From positions 186,001 to 250,000 of the forward strand of contig NZ_JAPEIQ010000011.1 of the NCBI RefSeq assembly GCF_026041215.1: DNA of 64,000 nt, in the 5' to 3' direction. This document shows, piece by piece, positions 1 to 9,820 of the stretch (the first letter of the stretch is position 1; the number at the start of each line of letters is the position of its first letter). A model generated the notes under the pieces. It was not told where the DNA came from, did no database searches, and saw only the letters and a program-made list of their open reading frames with translations. Made by a program: the position numbers and the translations under genes. The stretch comes from Hoyosella sp. YIM 151337. GTDB lineage: Bacteria; Actinomycetota; Actinomycetes; Mycobacteriales; Mycobacteriaceae.

Positions 1-207
1 GATTATCCGCGTGTGGACGTCAATGTGGCGGGCAGGCACGTGCGCGTAGGAGTGGAAACGGCTGTCGCCTGGCCGGAACCTGCGGGGGAACTGTGTCGAA
101 AGATTCATGACAGCGTCGTTCGGGAAATCGGGGAGCTCACTGGGCTTACCGTCGCTCGCCTCGACGTCACGGCGCGGTATGTGTCACACGGAGGCGTCAG
201 TGAGTGA
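1..207 (+). CDS. Asp23/Gls24 family envelope stress protein, C-terminal fragment
   Basis: The reading frame is open from the first base, so the gene begins upstream and only its last 68 residues are visible. The sequence reads VDVNVAGRHVRVGVETAVAW and continues through a helix (VREIGELTGL) to a final strand (VARLDVTARYVS), which is the usual end of the Asp23/Gls24 fold. Asp23 proteins sit at the membrane and respond to envelope stress. The next gene starts inside this one, overlapping by 8 bp, and is followed by an AmaP-type membrane anchor, so the three are probably co-translated. Family call is good; the fragment alone does not give a specific function. Confidence 0.75.
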   Translation, partial: DYPRVDVNVAGRHVRVGVETAVAWPEPAGELCRKIHDSVVREIGELTGLTVARLDVTARYVSHGGVSE

Positions 208-766
208 AACAGACACCCCGCTGCAAGACAGGCACGTCGCGACGCCGCGGCCGCTCGGCCCGCCCGCGAGCGTGCCGGGAGCGATGCTGGCAATCTTGCT
301 AATGCTGAGTGCGGGCGCACTTGCCGTCTGGGACTTTCTTGCCGCTGTCGGGGTCGTTGCAGGACCCGTGTGGGTGCAAAGGGCTGTCCAGCACCTCCAT
401 GGTGCCGAAGCCGCCGCCTGGATGGTGCTGGCGGGCGCAGCGGCTGGTCTGGCGGGGCTCTGGCTGCTCTGGCGTGGTGTGAAGCCGCGTGGCGTGCGGG
501 CAGTGCCAGCTGCCGGGGAGGCACTGTGGGTGAGCCCTGCAGTTGTTGCGGCACTCGCGGAATCAGTGGCAGCAGAGACGTCCGGCTTGACTCATGTCAA
601 AGCGCGGGCTAAACGCCGCAACGTCAAGATCAGCGCCACAGCGTGGGGGCCCCCGGAACCGGGGCTTACAGAAACAATACGGACGGGAGTGGCGGCGCGG
701 CTCGCCGCGCTTGAAACGCCGCCGACCATCACGGTGACGCTGCGTCAGGAAGGTCAATCGAAATGA
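200..766 (+). CDS. DUF6286 (Asp23-associated) membrane protein
   Basis: About 188 residues if the GTG at 200 is used. That start overlaps the upstream stop, while the earlier ATG at 107 would lie deep inside the Asp23 gene. Two hydrophobic segments (about residues 29-51 and 72-92) are followed by a cytoplasmic domain with an Asp23-like pattern ending in PPTITVTLR. The arrangement of two membrane helices, a KPR turn and a small alpha/beta domain matches what I recall of DUF6286 proteins, found next to Asp23 and AmaP in actinobacteria. The role is inferred as a membrane partner in the envelope-stress module. It ends in a 4-bp ATGA overlap with the next gene. Confidence 0.65.
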   Translation: MSETDTPLQDRHVATPRPLGPPASVPGAMLAILLMLSAGALAVWDFLAAVGVVAGPVWVQRAVQHLHGAEAAAWMVLAGAAAGLAGLWLLWRGVKPRGVRAVPAAGEALWVSPAVVAALAESVAAETSGLTHVKARAKRRNVKISATAWGPPEPGLTETIRTGVAARLAALETPPTITVTLRQEGQSK

Positions 767-1329
767 GTCGCCGACTCGCCGTGTGTGATCGCCTCGCCGC
801 GCTCTTGCTCGGGTTGCTCCTTCTCGCCGGAGGTGCCGCACTTATTGCGTGGCAGCAGGGATTCATCTTTCCGGATACCGCACTTGATACGTCAGAGCTT
901 CGTGCAGCGGTCGCGACAGACTGGTATCGATGGGCATCCGCAGCCCTCGGAATCGCTCTCGTCCTGATCGCGCTGCGCTGGTTCATCGCGCATCTGCGGG
1001 TGCAAAAAATAAAAGAATTCTCCCTTGCAGGGAGCGGCGACTGTGGGAGACACGTGGTGCTCCCTAATTCCGCCGCCGATGCCGCGGCGGACGCGCTGAC
1101 CCGGGTACCGGGGATCGCGTCCGTGAAAGGGAAAGCGATCATCGAGCGAGGCACCCCGCTCGTCGTATTGTCCGCGACGGTGACGCGATCGCTGTTGCTC
1201 GCCGATATCGCCAACGCGGCTGAAGAAACCCGCGCCCAGGTGCGCACAGCGCTGGACAGTCCTGAACTGCCGGTACGCATCGAACTCACCAGCACCGCGC
1301 GCGAGCGTGACCGTGCCCGGGTGAAATAA
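763..1329 (+). CDS. amaP: Alkaline shock response membrane anchor protein AmaP
   Basis: 188 residues. Two transmembrane segments lie near residues 11-31 and 57-77, separated by a short loop and followed by a basic hinge (HLRVQKIKEF) and a cytoplasmic alpha/beta domain. This is the AmaP layout; in Staphylococcus AmaP tethers Asp23 to the membrane. The ATG overlaps the previous stop by 4 bp, so translation is probably coupled to the DUF6286 gene. No clear terminator follows. A 6-bp inverted repeat with a 4-nt loop lies at 1395-1410 in the gap before csbD. Confidence 0.7.
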   Translation: MSRRLAVCDRLAALLLGLLLLAGGAALIAWQQGFIFPDTALDTSELRAAVATDWYRWASAALGIALVLIALRWFIAHLRVQKIKEFSLAGSGDCGRHVVLPNSAADAAADALTRVPGIASVKGKAIIERGTPLVVLSATVTRSLLLADIANAAEETRAQVRTALDSPELPVRIELTSTARERDRARVK

Positions 1330-1478
1330 AAGCCCCCGAGGTCTGCCTCCACAAGCTCAGCGAAAGGAGGTTCTGCCAACCGGACCCGCGTGTACTCGCG
1401 ATCACGCGAGAAACCGAACCATCGATGTAGTGCCAGAAGCTGCTCACAACCGAGCTGACGATACTGAAAGGATTTGGC

Positions 1479-1676
1479 ATGGGTATTGGAGACAAGTTTC
1501 AAAACAAGGCACAAGAGGTATCCGGCAAGACTAAAGAAGCCGCCGGCAATGCCACCGGCAACGACGAGCTAAAAACGGAAGGTCAGGCCGACCAGGCTGA
1601 ATCCTCTGTGAAGCAAGCCGCCGAGAAAATCAAAGACAAGGCCAACGAAGTCGTTGACAAGATTACTGGCAACTGA
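1479..1676 (+). CDS. CsbD family stress protein
   Basis: 65 residues, strongly hydrophilic and rich in Lys, Glu, Ala and Asn, with the CsbD-type opening GIGDKFQNKAQEVSGKTKEA and a second amphipathic helix ending in VVDKITGN. CsbD proteins are small soluble general-stress proteins of unknown mechanism; in Bacillus the founding member is under sigma-B control. The start is supported by AAAGGA ten bases upstream. It lies 149 bp after amaP, so it may have its own stress promoter, which I could not identify. Confidence 0.85.
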   Translation: MGIGDKFQNKAQEVSGKTKEAAGNATGNDELKTEGQADQAESSVKQAAEKIKDKANEVVDKITGN

Positions 1677-1809
1677 CGGCCGCCGTGTTGCAGTAATCGC
1701 CGGGTGCCTGCTCCCTTAGTAACGACGCCGGTCGGAAGCGGAGCAGGCGAGCCCGCGTTCGCTGCGGGCTTGCGTGCTCAAGAGCGCGCGGAGACCGCCC
1801 CCTCCTCTG

Positions 1810-1835
1810 CTGGCCACCGCGGCCGCGGTGGCCAG
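1810..1835. repeat. 26-bp perfect palindrome upstream of lysS
   Basis: Two arms of CTGGCCACCGCGG meet without a spacer to give a perfect 26-bp palindrome, all G+C apart from four A/T positions. It lies in the 266-bp gap between csbD and lysS, about 108 bp before the lysS start. No T-run follows, so it is not an obvious terminator. It could be a protein-binding site or an RNA hairpin in the lysS leader. Confidence 0.6.
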
Positions 1836-1942
1836 ACGCATCGCCGTGAGCGGAACCCCTGCGCGGGTGGAACGAAGCTCACGGCCATTATTCGCGATAG
1901 CGATTCCAGGTTCCGGCGCTATGCCAACTATCCTGGTCAGCT

Positions 1943-3496
1943 GTGAGTACCGCGCCTGAATCCGTAAGCCCTGCGAAGAACGAGCCCGTGGCAACCCGCG
2001 ATGACGCTGCCGAAGAATTCGAGCAGTTGCGGATTCGCCGCGAAAAGCGTGACCGCATCATTGCAGAAGGCGGCGAGGCCTACCCAGTGACGGTGCCGCG
2101 CACCCACGCACTCTCGGAAATCCGCGCCAAGTACACCGAACTTGCGCCTGGTGATACCACCGGCGATATTGTCGGCGTTGCGGGGCGCGTCATGTTCATC
2201 CGGAACACGGGCAAACTCTGTTTCGCCGTATTACAGGAAGGCGACGGCACGCAGCTGCAGGCAATGCTGAGCCAGGCCGAGGTCGGCGCAGAATCGCTTG
2301 CCCGCTGGAAATCGGACGTCGACCTTGGAGACTTCGTCTTTGTGCGCGGTGAAGTGATCAGTTCCCGCCGCGGTGAACTCAGCGTGCTGGCAGGAGCCTG
2401 GGAAATGGCGGCGAAGGCGCTGCGGCCGCTGCCGGTGACGTATAAAGACCTCAACGAGGAATCACGCATCCGGCAGCGCTACATTGACCTCATTGTGCGG
2501 CCCGAAGCGCGGGATATGGCGCGCAAACGCGTCGCGGTAGTCCGTGAGCTGCGTAACTCTTTGGAGCGGCGGGGTTATCTCGAGGTCGAGACCCCGATGC
2601 TGCAAACACTTCACGGTGGCGCCGCGGCCCGGCCGTTTGTTACCCATTCCAATGCACTCGATATCGACCTCTACTTGAGGATTGCGCCGGAGTTGTTCTT
2701 GAAGCGGTGCGTTGTCGGCGGTATCGAGAAGGTCTTTGAGATTAACCGCAACTTCCGCAATGAAGGCGCTGATTCTACGCATTCCCCGGAGTTTGCGATG
2801 CTGGAGACCTATGAGGCATATGGCACATATGACGACTCAGCCACGATGATCCGGGAGGTAGTTCAGGAGGTGGCTGACGCGGCTTTTGGTTCGCGCGAGG
2901 TGCTGCTTGCTGACGGATCCACCTATGACTTCGACGGCGAGTGGCAGGTTCTGGAAATGTATCCGTCGCTCTCCGCTGCGCTCGGCGAAGACGTGACTCC
3001 CGACACAAATATTGAGCAACTGCGTACATTCGCGGAGCGTACCGGCCTCGAGATCCCGGAGGGCAAAGGATACGGCCACGGCAAACTTGTCGAAGAATTA
3101 TGGGAGCATCTCGTCGGAAATGATCTTACGCGCCCGGCGTTCGTTCGCGACTTCCCGGTTGAGACATCCCCGCTGACCAGGCAGCACCGTACGAAACACG
3201 GCGTCACCGAAAAATGGGATCTCTATGTGCGCGGTTTCGAACTCGCGACCGGTTACTCGGAACTCGTCGACCCGGTAATTCAGCGCGAGAGGTTTGTTGA
3301 CCAGGCACGTCTTGCGGCCGCTGGAGATGATGAGGCGATGGTCCTGGATGAGGATTTTCTCGCCGCCATGGAGCATGGAATGCCACCCACAACTGGTACG
3401 GGTATGGGAATCGACCGGTTGTTAATGGCACTCACTGGACTCGGAATCCGTGAAACCATCTTGTTCCCTATAGTGCGGCCACTTGGTAAACGCTAG
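1943..3496 (+). CDS. lysS: Lysine--tRNA ligase, class II
   Basis: 517 residues, normal for bacterial LysRS. It charges tRNA-Lys using ATP and lysine in the cytoplasm. An N-terminal OB-fold anticodon-binding domain (about residues 70-165) precedes the class II catalytic core. Motif 2 is seen as [20 protein letters not shown], and motif 3 near the C-terminus as [15 protein letters not shown]. The GTG at 1943 is the start; the N-terminal 35 residues are a charged, poorly conserved extension. It is followed by lsr2 and clpC in the same direction, the order I recall around Rv3598c-Rv3596c of M. tuberculosis, but gaps of 119 and 410 bp suggest separate transcripts. Confidence 0.96.
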   Translation: MSTAPESVSPAKNEPVATRDDAAEEFEQLRIRREKRDRIIAEGGEAYPVTVPRTHALSEIRAKYTELAPGDTTGDIVGVAGRVMFIRNTGKLCFAVLQEGDGTQLQAMLSQAEVGAESLARWKSDVDLGDFVFVRGEVISSRRGELSVLAGAWEMAAKALRPLPVTYKDLNEESRIRQRYIDLIVRPEARDMARKRVAVVRELRNSLERRGYLEVETPMLQTLHGGAAARPFVTHSNALDIDLYLRIAPELFLKRCVVGGIEKVFEINRNFRNEGADSTHSPEFAMLETYEAYGTYDDSATMIREVVQEVADAAFGSREVLLADGSTYDFDGEWQVLEMYPSLSAALGEDVTPDTNIEQLRTFAERTGLEIPEGKGYGHGKLVEELWEHLVGNDLTRPAFVRDFPVETSPLTRQHRTKHGVTEKWDLYVRGFELATGYSELVDPVIQRERFVDQARLAAAGDDEAMVLDEDFLAAMEHGMPPTTGTGMGIDRLLMALTGLGIRETILFPIVRPLGKR

Positions 3497-3615
3497 TAAA
3501 CAGTTCTATGATCGGCGTTGGCGGGAAATGCGGCACGGTTGCGATTCGTATTGGGATTGCGAAGCCCGCGGACTACTCAAGGGCGTGTAGCGGCACGTGA
3601 GAAAGGGATTACTTC

Positions 3616-3960
3616 ATGGCGCAGAAGGTAACGGTAACACTGATCGACGATCTTGATCAGGAAGCTCCCGCCGACGAGACTGTGGAATTTGGTCTAGATG
3701 GCGTTACCTACGAGATTGATCTCTCCTCGGAGAATGCGGCGAAACTCCGTTCGGAGATGGAGGTGTGGGTTGCGCATGCCCGTCGTCTCGCGGGGCGGAA
3801 GATTCGTCGCGCAGCCGGCAGTGCTGCGCGTCCGCGTGCAACGCTCGACCGGGAACAGAGCGCCGCTATCCGGGAGTGGGCTCGTAAGAACGGCTACAAG
3901 GTCTCCGCGCGGGGCAGGATCTCCGCAGAGATCACCGAGGCGTACAACAAGGCGAACTAG
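3616..3960 (+). CDS. lsr2: Nucleoid-associated histone-like protein Lsr2
   Basis: 114 residues. Lsr2 bridges AT-rich DNA and silences acquired genes in actinobacteria, playing the part of H-NS. The N-terminal half ([13 protein letters not shown], then [18 protein letters not shown]) is the oligomerisation domain. The C-terminal helix pair contains [19 protein letters not shown], with the minor-groove-binding RGR loop at residues 99-101. Start supported by AAAGGG nine bases upstream. A perfect hairpin terminator lies 48 bp after the stop. Its silencing targets would be expected to be AT-richer islands; no strongly AT-rich gene is obvious in this window. Confidence 0.96.
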   Translation: MAQKVTVTLIDDLDQEAPADETVEFGLDGVTYEIDLSSENAAKLRSEMEVWVAHARRLAGRKIRRAAGSAARPRATLDREQSAAIREWARKNGYKVSARGRISAEITEAYNKAN

Positions 3961-4007
3961 GGCTAGCCTGCCTAGCCTGCACAGGCAAAACGGAACATCT
4001 GCGCACC

Positions 4008-4044
4008 GGCCTCCGGAATATTTCCGGAGGCCTGCGGTGTTTAT
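4008..4044 (+). terminator. Intrinsic terminator after lsr2
   Basis: A perfect 11-bp stem, GGCCTCCGGAA / TTCCGGAGGCC (4008-4018 with 4022-4032), encloses a 3-base loop. It is followed by TGCGGTGTTTAT, a short and interrupted T stretch. Position just after lsr2 fits a transcription terminator of the GC-hairpin type. Confidence 0.7.
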
Positions 4045-4097
4045 AGGGGCGAGCTGGGGCGATCGTCCGGGTCCCGGCGGGGCTGCTTGGTTTGTCG

Positions 4098-4140
4098 TGT
4101 GGGCGTAGCCCAAATAGGTGTTCTCTGTGGGCGTAGCCCA
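4098..4140. repeat. Twin copies of a 15-bp palindromic box upstream of clpC
   Basis: TGTGGGCGTAGCCCA occurs at 4098-4112 and again, identically, at 4126-4140, with 28 bp between the repeat starts. Each copy contains a perfect 5-bp inverted repeat (TGGGC-GTA-GCCCA). Two identical palindromes about 230-270 bp before the clpC start look like paired binding sites for a dimeric regulator, although small duplicated hairpins are also possible. Confidence 0.55.
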
Positions 4141-4370
4141 TTGTGAAACGAAATGCCGTCCGGCACCGTTACCTCAATACATGGTTAGCGGAGGATGGTT
4201 GCAGCCAGCTGACCATCTCCGTGATAGCGGAGGTACAGCGGCGGCGTTCACACTCGCCAACTAGAGTGGGGGGTGCGCGGCAGCACTCAACGAGCCCGGA
4301 GTGCCGGAGCGAGCGAGGCGGCAATCTTCGCACCCAGCGTCCGGACCGATAAGAAGTGTGAGGGAGAGCG
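4141..4370 (+). promoter_or_regulatory. clpC upstream region
   Basis: This is the promoter-proximal part of the 410-bp gap between lsr2 and clpC. No convincing gene is visible in it. A GGCG-N8-CGCC inverted repeat lies at 4243-4258, about 113 bp before the clpC start. It loosely recalls the CGC/GCG half-sites of the ClgR activator of Clp genes, but the match is weak. GAGGGAGAG just before 4371 is the ribosome binding site. Confidence 0.35.
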
Positions 4371-6944
<2,574 letters not shown>

Positions 6945-6959
6945 GCGTTTCGCGAAGGA

Positions 6960-6988
6960 GGGGCCAGGTCGAAAGATCTGGCCCCTTT
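6960..6988 (+). terminator. Intrinsic terminator after clpC
   Basis: GGGGCCAG (6960-6967) and CTGGCCCC (6978-6985) form a perfect 8-bp stem with a 10-base loop, followed by TTT. It lies 15 bp after the clpC stop and between convergent genes, so it may also limit read-through from the minus-strand gene. Confidence 0.75.
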
Positions 6989-7026
6989 GCCGTGTGGCCT
7001 GGAGGTGCTGACCTGCGGGCGGGCCG

Positions 7027-8022
7027 CTACAAAGCGCGTACCCGCGCGAGGACATCAAGCGCGACGTCGGCAATCCGCCATAGTTCCGTGATGCGGCCCT
7101 CAGCATCGGCGCGCAGGGCGGCGTCTTGCAAGGCCATGCCATGCGCCAGGGTGAAGGTGTTGTACCCGACGTCGGCGGCACGCAGCATCAAACCGGTAGC
7201 CACCCCCTCGCCGGCCAGCGCGTCGAGGCCCTCGCCCACAAAATAGAACCGCCACAGTGGCCCGAGATCGGCGCCGTAAACGTCGCGTGTTCGGTCGATC
7301 AGTGCGTCGCCTTGCTGAGCGATCGTGTCAACGATGAGGTAGTAGTCGGGCACATGCCGGGCTTCGGTGCGGCTCCCCTCGACGGCGTAGGCAAGGTCGA
7401 CAGTCAGGTGCGCGTTGTATCCGGCCATCGCCGCGTGTGCACCGGACCGTCGGCAATCGGTTGACAGCGCGAAGTAGTGCGCCCAATGCGGTTCCGCGTA
7501 CCCGGCAGTCAAATAGGAATGCAGATTCGCAAGATAGCGCTCCAGAAGGTCGTAACTGATGTTGTGTGCCCACTCGCGGTCAGCAAAGGCCGCAGGGTCG
7601 CGCTGAAGGGGCATTACGGCCGCATGCTCGACCGCGTCGAGACCGACGGAGAACAGTCCTAACCGATGGTGTTCGGTCGCGAAGATGTCAGCGACTTCTG
7701 TGTGACGCCGCACCGCGTCCTCCAGGCGATCGAGGGAGCTCGCGCCGGTGATACTGGTGGTGTCGGTAAGCGTGATGAGCGCACCGCGTGCGGCGAGGGG
7801 GAGTTCCCCGCAGTTGAGCGACTCGTACGCGCCGCTTGTTGGTGCCGCTGGGTGTACCTCCGCGGCGGCAATTGCGGTCGGTGCGCCGATCGAAAGGCAC
7901 AACAGGGCGGCGAAGGCGCCGAAGCGTTGTAGCACCAGAGACTTGTGAGACTTCTGTGAACCATGCGACACAGGGGAAGTGTATGAGACAAAGTCCGGTA
8001 CTTTCGTGCAACCTGAGCGCAC
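7027..8022 (-). CDS. Exported DUF5995-like protein of unknown function
   Basis: 331 residues from the GTG at 8022 (GAAGGG lies upstream); a second GTG at 7971 would give 314. A signal peptide is visible: a basic stretch, then FGAFAALLCLSIGAPTAIAA with an Ala-rich cleavage site near residue 53. The mature protein is mostly helical, with a conserved-looking GYNAHLTVDLAYAV motif and several His/Asp/Tyr residues (HHRLGLFS, HWAHYF). The NAHI/LxxDL pattern resembles DUF5995 as I remember it, but no enzyme activity is known to me. It is transcribed divergently from osmC. Confidence 0.55.
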   Translation of the reverse strand: MRSGCTKVPDFVSYTSPVSHGSQKSHKSLVLQRFGAFAALLCLSIGAPTAIAAAEVHPAAPTSGAYESLNCGELPLAARGALITLTDTTSITGASSLDRLEDAVRRHTEVADIFATEHHRLGLFSVGLDAVEHAAVMPLQRDPAAFADREWAHNISYDLLERYLANLHSYLTAGYAEPHWAHYFALSTDCRRSGAHAAMAGYNAHLTVDLAYAVEGSRTEARHVPDYYLIVDTIAQQGDALIDRTRDVYGADLGPLWRFYFVGEGLDALAGEGVATGLMLRAADVGYNTFTLAHGMALQDAALRADAEGRITELWRIADVALDVLARVRAL

Positions 8023-8143
8023 GCCTTGCCCTTCGCTGTGTTTGCCTCAAGGATGGTGACTAGCGACGTGATGTGCACCGCATGAGGTCGCTTGCGAGAT
8101 TTGTTCGTATTTCGGGCATTACCGGCCAACGAAAGGGTTTTTC

Positions 8144-8581
8144 ATGCCAACACGCTCCGCACGCACCGCCTGGAACGGAAGCCTGAACGAGGGCGGCGGG
8201 ACCGTCGAGTTCACGAGTTCGGGAACAGGCACATTCGACGTTTCCTTCCCGAAGCGCGCAGCGGAAAACGCGGACGGAACCACGAGCCCCGAGGAACTCA
8301 TCGCCGCTGCGCACTCGTCGTGCTACGCGATGGCGCTTTCGGCGCAAATCGGTGAAGCTGGCGGAACTCCACAGAACCTCGACGTGCGCGCAGACGTGAC
8401 TCTCGGCCCGGACCCCGCCGGGGGCTTCCGCGTGACGACGAGCAAGATTACCGTTCGCGCCGAGGTGGACGGACTCGACGAAGACGCCTTCTTGAAGGCG
8501 GCAACGGCCGCGAAGGAAGGCTGCCCGATCAGCAAGGCACTCGCCAGCGTGGACATCAGCCTCGACGCCGCCCTATTGTGA
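8144..8581 (+). CDS. OsmC/Ohr family peroxidase
   Basis: 145 residues, the normal size. OsmC proteins reduce organic hydroperoxides with two cysteines, usually recycled by dihydrolipoamide. The two catalytic cysteines are seen in AAHSSCYAMALS and KEGCPISKAL, and the N-terminal Arg/Trp region (SARTAWNGSL) is typical of the OsmC rather than the Ohr branch. GAAAGGG lies 7-13 bases before the ATG. The gene is divergent from the DUF5995-like gene and ends at a shared bidirectional terminator with cbtA. Confidence 0.9.
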   Translation: MPTRSARTAWNGSLNEGGGTVEFTSSGTGTFDVSFPKRAAENADGTTSPEELIAAAHSSCYAMALSAQIGEAGGTPQNLDVRADVTLGPDPAGGFRVTTSKITVRAEVDGLDEDAFLKAATAAKEGCPISKALASVDISLDAALL

Positions 8582-8596
8582 CCTGCTAGCACGGCG

Positions 8597-8630
8597 AAAA
8601 GCCCCGCCCTCAAAAGGAGGCGGGGCTTTG
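8597..8630. terminator. Bidirectional terminator between osmC and cbtA
   Basis: AAAGCCCCGCCT and AGGCGGGGCTTT form a perfect 12-bp stem around a loop of about 8 bases. The A-run on one side and the T-run on the other make it work as an intrinsic terminator in both directions, suiting its place between convergent osmC (ends 8581) and cbtA (ends 8647). Confidence 0.88.
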
Positions 8631-8646
8631 CGTTGGTGGCGCCAGA

Positions 8647-9459
8647 TCAGGCGATGAACCGCTTCTCTTCCGCCGCTGCCGCCCGTTCCGATAATCCGGC
8701 GAAAATAATGCCGAGTGCGAGCCACATGACTGTTGTTGACGCGATCGCTGCGACCCGGAAGTCCCACAACAAGGTGGCCGGGAAGTCCGCGGGCACATCA
8801 TCGAATGTCGGCAAAGCGAGGTATCCCAAGCCCACGATGACACCGAACGCTACGGCTGCGGCTGCCAAACGGACGCTCTGCCACGCGGTCGCGAGCTTTT
8901 TCGTCACTGCGACGGCAGCAGTCGCCGCGATAATGCCCACAACGACAGCAGCACCCCACGCGAAGGTGCGCTGGCTGATTGTGTCTGGGTCGCCAACAGC
9001 GGGCGGGTTAGCGGGGTAAATACCGAAGGGGATTACCGAGATCACCATCCAGCACAAAAACGCCAGCCACAGCGATAATGTCACCGCCGGTGCGGTGAAG
9101 TGTCGGCGAGCATGATGAGCCACAGTGGCGAAAATTGCGCCGAGCGCAAGCCCCGAGAGAGCCATTGCGAGGAAAAGCCCGGCCCGCTGGCCTGCCCGGC
9201 TGACGAGTTCCTCGTCCCCGTGACTGTGTGGGTGCACCCCATGATCGGCTAAGGCCGCAGCCTCTTCTATCGCTATCGCAGCGTCGATGTGCGGCTCGCC
9301 CACGAAATATGCGAAAGTGCCAGCAATCAATCCAGCTACAAGGCCAGCCAGAACGCCCCGGCCGAGCAGCGCGCCAAAAGTCCCGTGCAATTGCTTGCGT
9401 TCAAATGCGCCGGGCCGAGGCAAGTCTGGAGTGCTATTGGTGCGCGAACTCAGTGACAC
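8647..9459 (-). CDS. cbtA: CbtA family cobalt transporter subunit
   Basis: 270 residues with about five hydrophobic segments, beginning at RGVLAGLVAGLIAGTFAYFV. A His-rich loop (HGVHPHSHGDEE) follows the first helix and is a likely metal-handling site. CbtA/CbtB are predicted cobalt uptake proteins, first assigned because they sit behind B12 riboswitches, which is exactly the arrangement here. The gene overlaps the end of cbtB by 10 bp, so the two are co-translated from the riboswitch-controlled transcript. Confidence 0.88.
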   Translation of the reverse strand: MSLSSRTNSTPDLPRPGAFERKQLHGTFGALLGRGVLAGLVAGLIAGTFAYFVGEPHIDAAIAIEEAAALADHGVHPHSHGDEELVSRAGQRAGLFLAMALSGLALGAIFATVAHHARRHFTAPAVTLSLWLAFLCWMVISVIPFGIYPANPPAVGDPDTISQRTFAWGAAVVVGIIAATAAVAVTKKLATAWQSVRLAAAAVAFGVIVGLGYLALPTFDDVPADFPATLLWDFRVAAIASTTVMWLALGIIFAGLSERAAAAEEKRFIA

Positions 9460-9644
9460 GGCACGCCCAAGAGGTGCCTGCCGTCATGCATCAGTTCGTG
9501 AAGAAACATGCCAGTGCCAGATAGTGCGCCCTGGTCAAACCCGACGAGGTAAAGGGCGAGCATTGCTGCGCCGACAACCGCGGCACTGACCAAATAAGCA
9601 CCAATCGTGCTCTCGGAATGGGCAGGCACATGCGCTGTAACCAT
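9450..9644 (-). CDS. cbtB: CbtB family cobalt transporter subunit
   Basis: 64 residues with one transmembrane helix (IGAYLVSAAVVGAAMLALYL) and a C-terminal His cluster (HELMHDGRHLLGVPCH), the hallmark of CbtB. The ATG at 9644 is chosen because AGGAGG stands six bases upstream; a longer frame would read through the riboswitch. It is the first gene of a two-gene cobalt uptake operon with cbtA. The C-terminal Cys-His end is notable and could take part in metal binding. Confidence 0.88.
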   Translation of the reverse strand: MVTAHVPAHSESTIGAYLVSAAVVGAAMLALYLVGFDQGALSGTGMFLHELMHDGRHLLGVPCH

Positions 9645-9684
9645 GAAATCCTCCTGGGAGTACCGCGTCCCGTTCGGTCTGAGC

Positions 9685-9800
9685 GGCATGAGGAGCGAGG
9701 TCTGGCTTCCAGGAGTTGCCTGGATACAGTGGCGCGACCGCCCCGGAATCGCACCGGGTACCCGCATCTCGTCGTCGTTTCGACCATCCTGTTGCCCACG
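9685..9800 (-). promoter_or_regulatory. Cobalamin (B12) riboswitch upstream of cbtB-cbtA
   Basis: Read on the minus strand, the leader has the conserved cobalamin core GGTGCGATTCCGGGGCGGTC followed by GCGCCACTG (9727-9755). Next come a small hairpin (CCAGG-CAACT-CCTGG) and the B12-box-like AAGCCAGACCTC (about 9697-9708). GCCACTG at 9727-9733 is the most diagnostic piece. The element ends some 45-55 bases before the cbtB ribosome binding site, so control of translation initiation is likely. Binding of adenosylcobalamin would turn off cobalt uptake. Exact limits are approximate. Confidence 0.9.
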
Positions 9801-9820
9801 CGCGTGTGGACAAAAGAACT

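Noticed and set aside
1677-1942. T-box or other riboswitch before lysS
   Set aside because: No T-box sequence or specifier-loop pattern is visible; only the 26-bp palindrome stands out.
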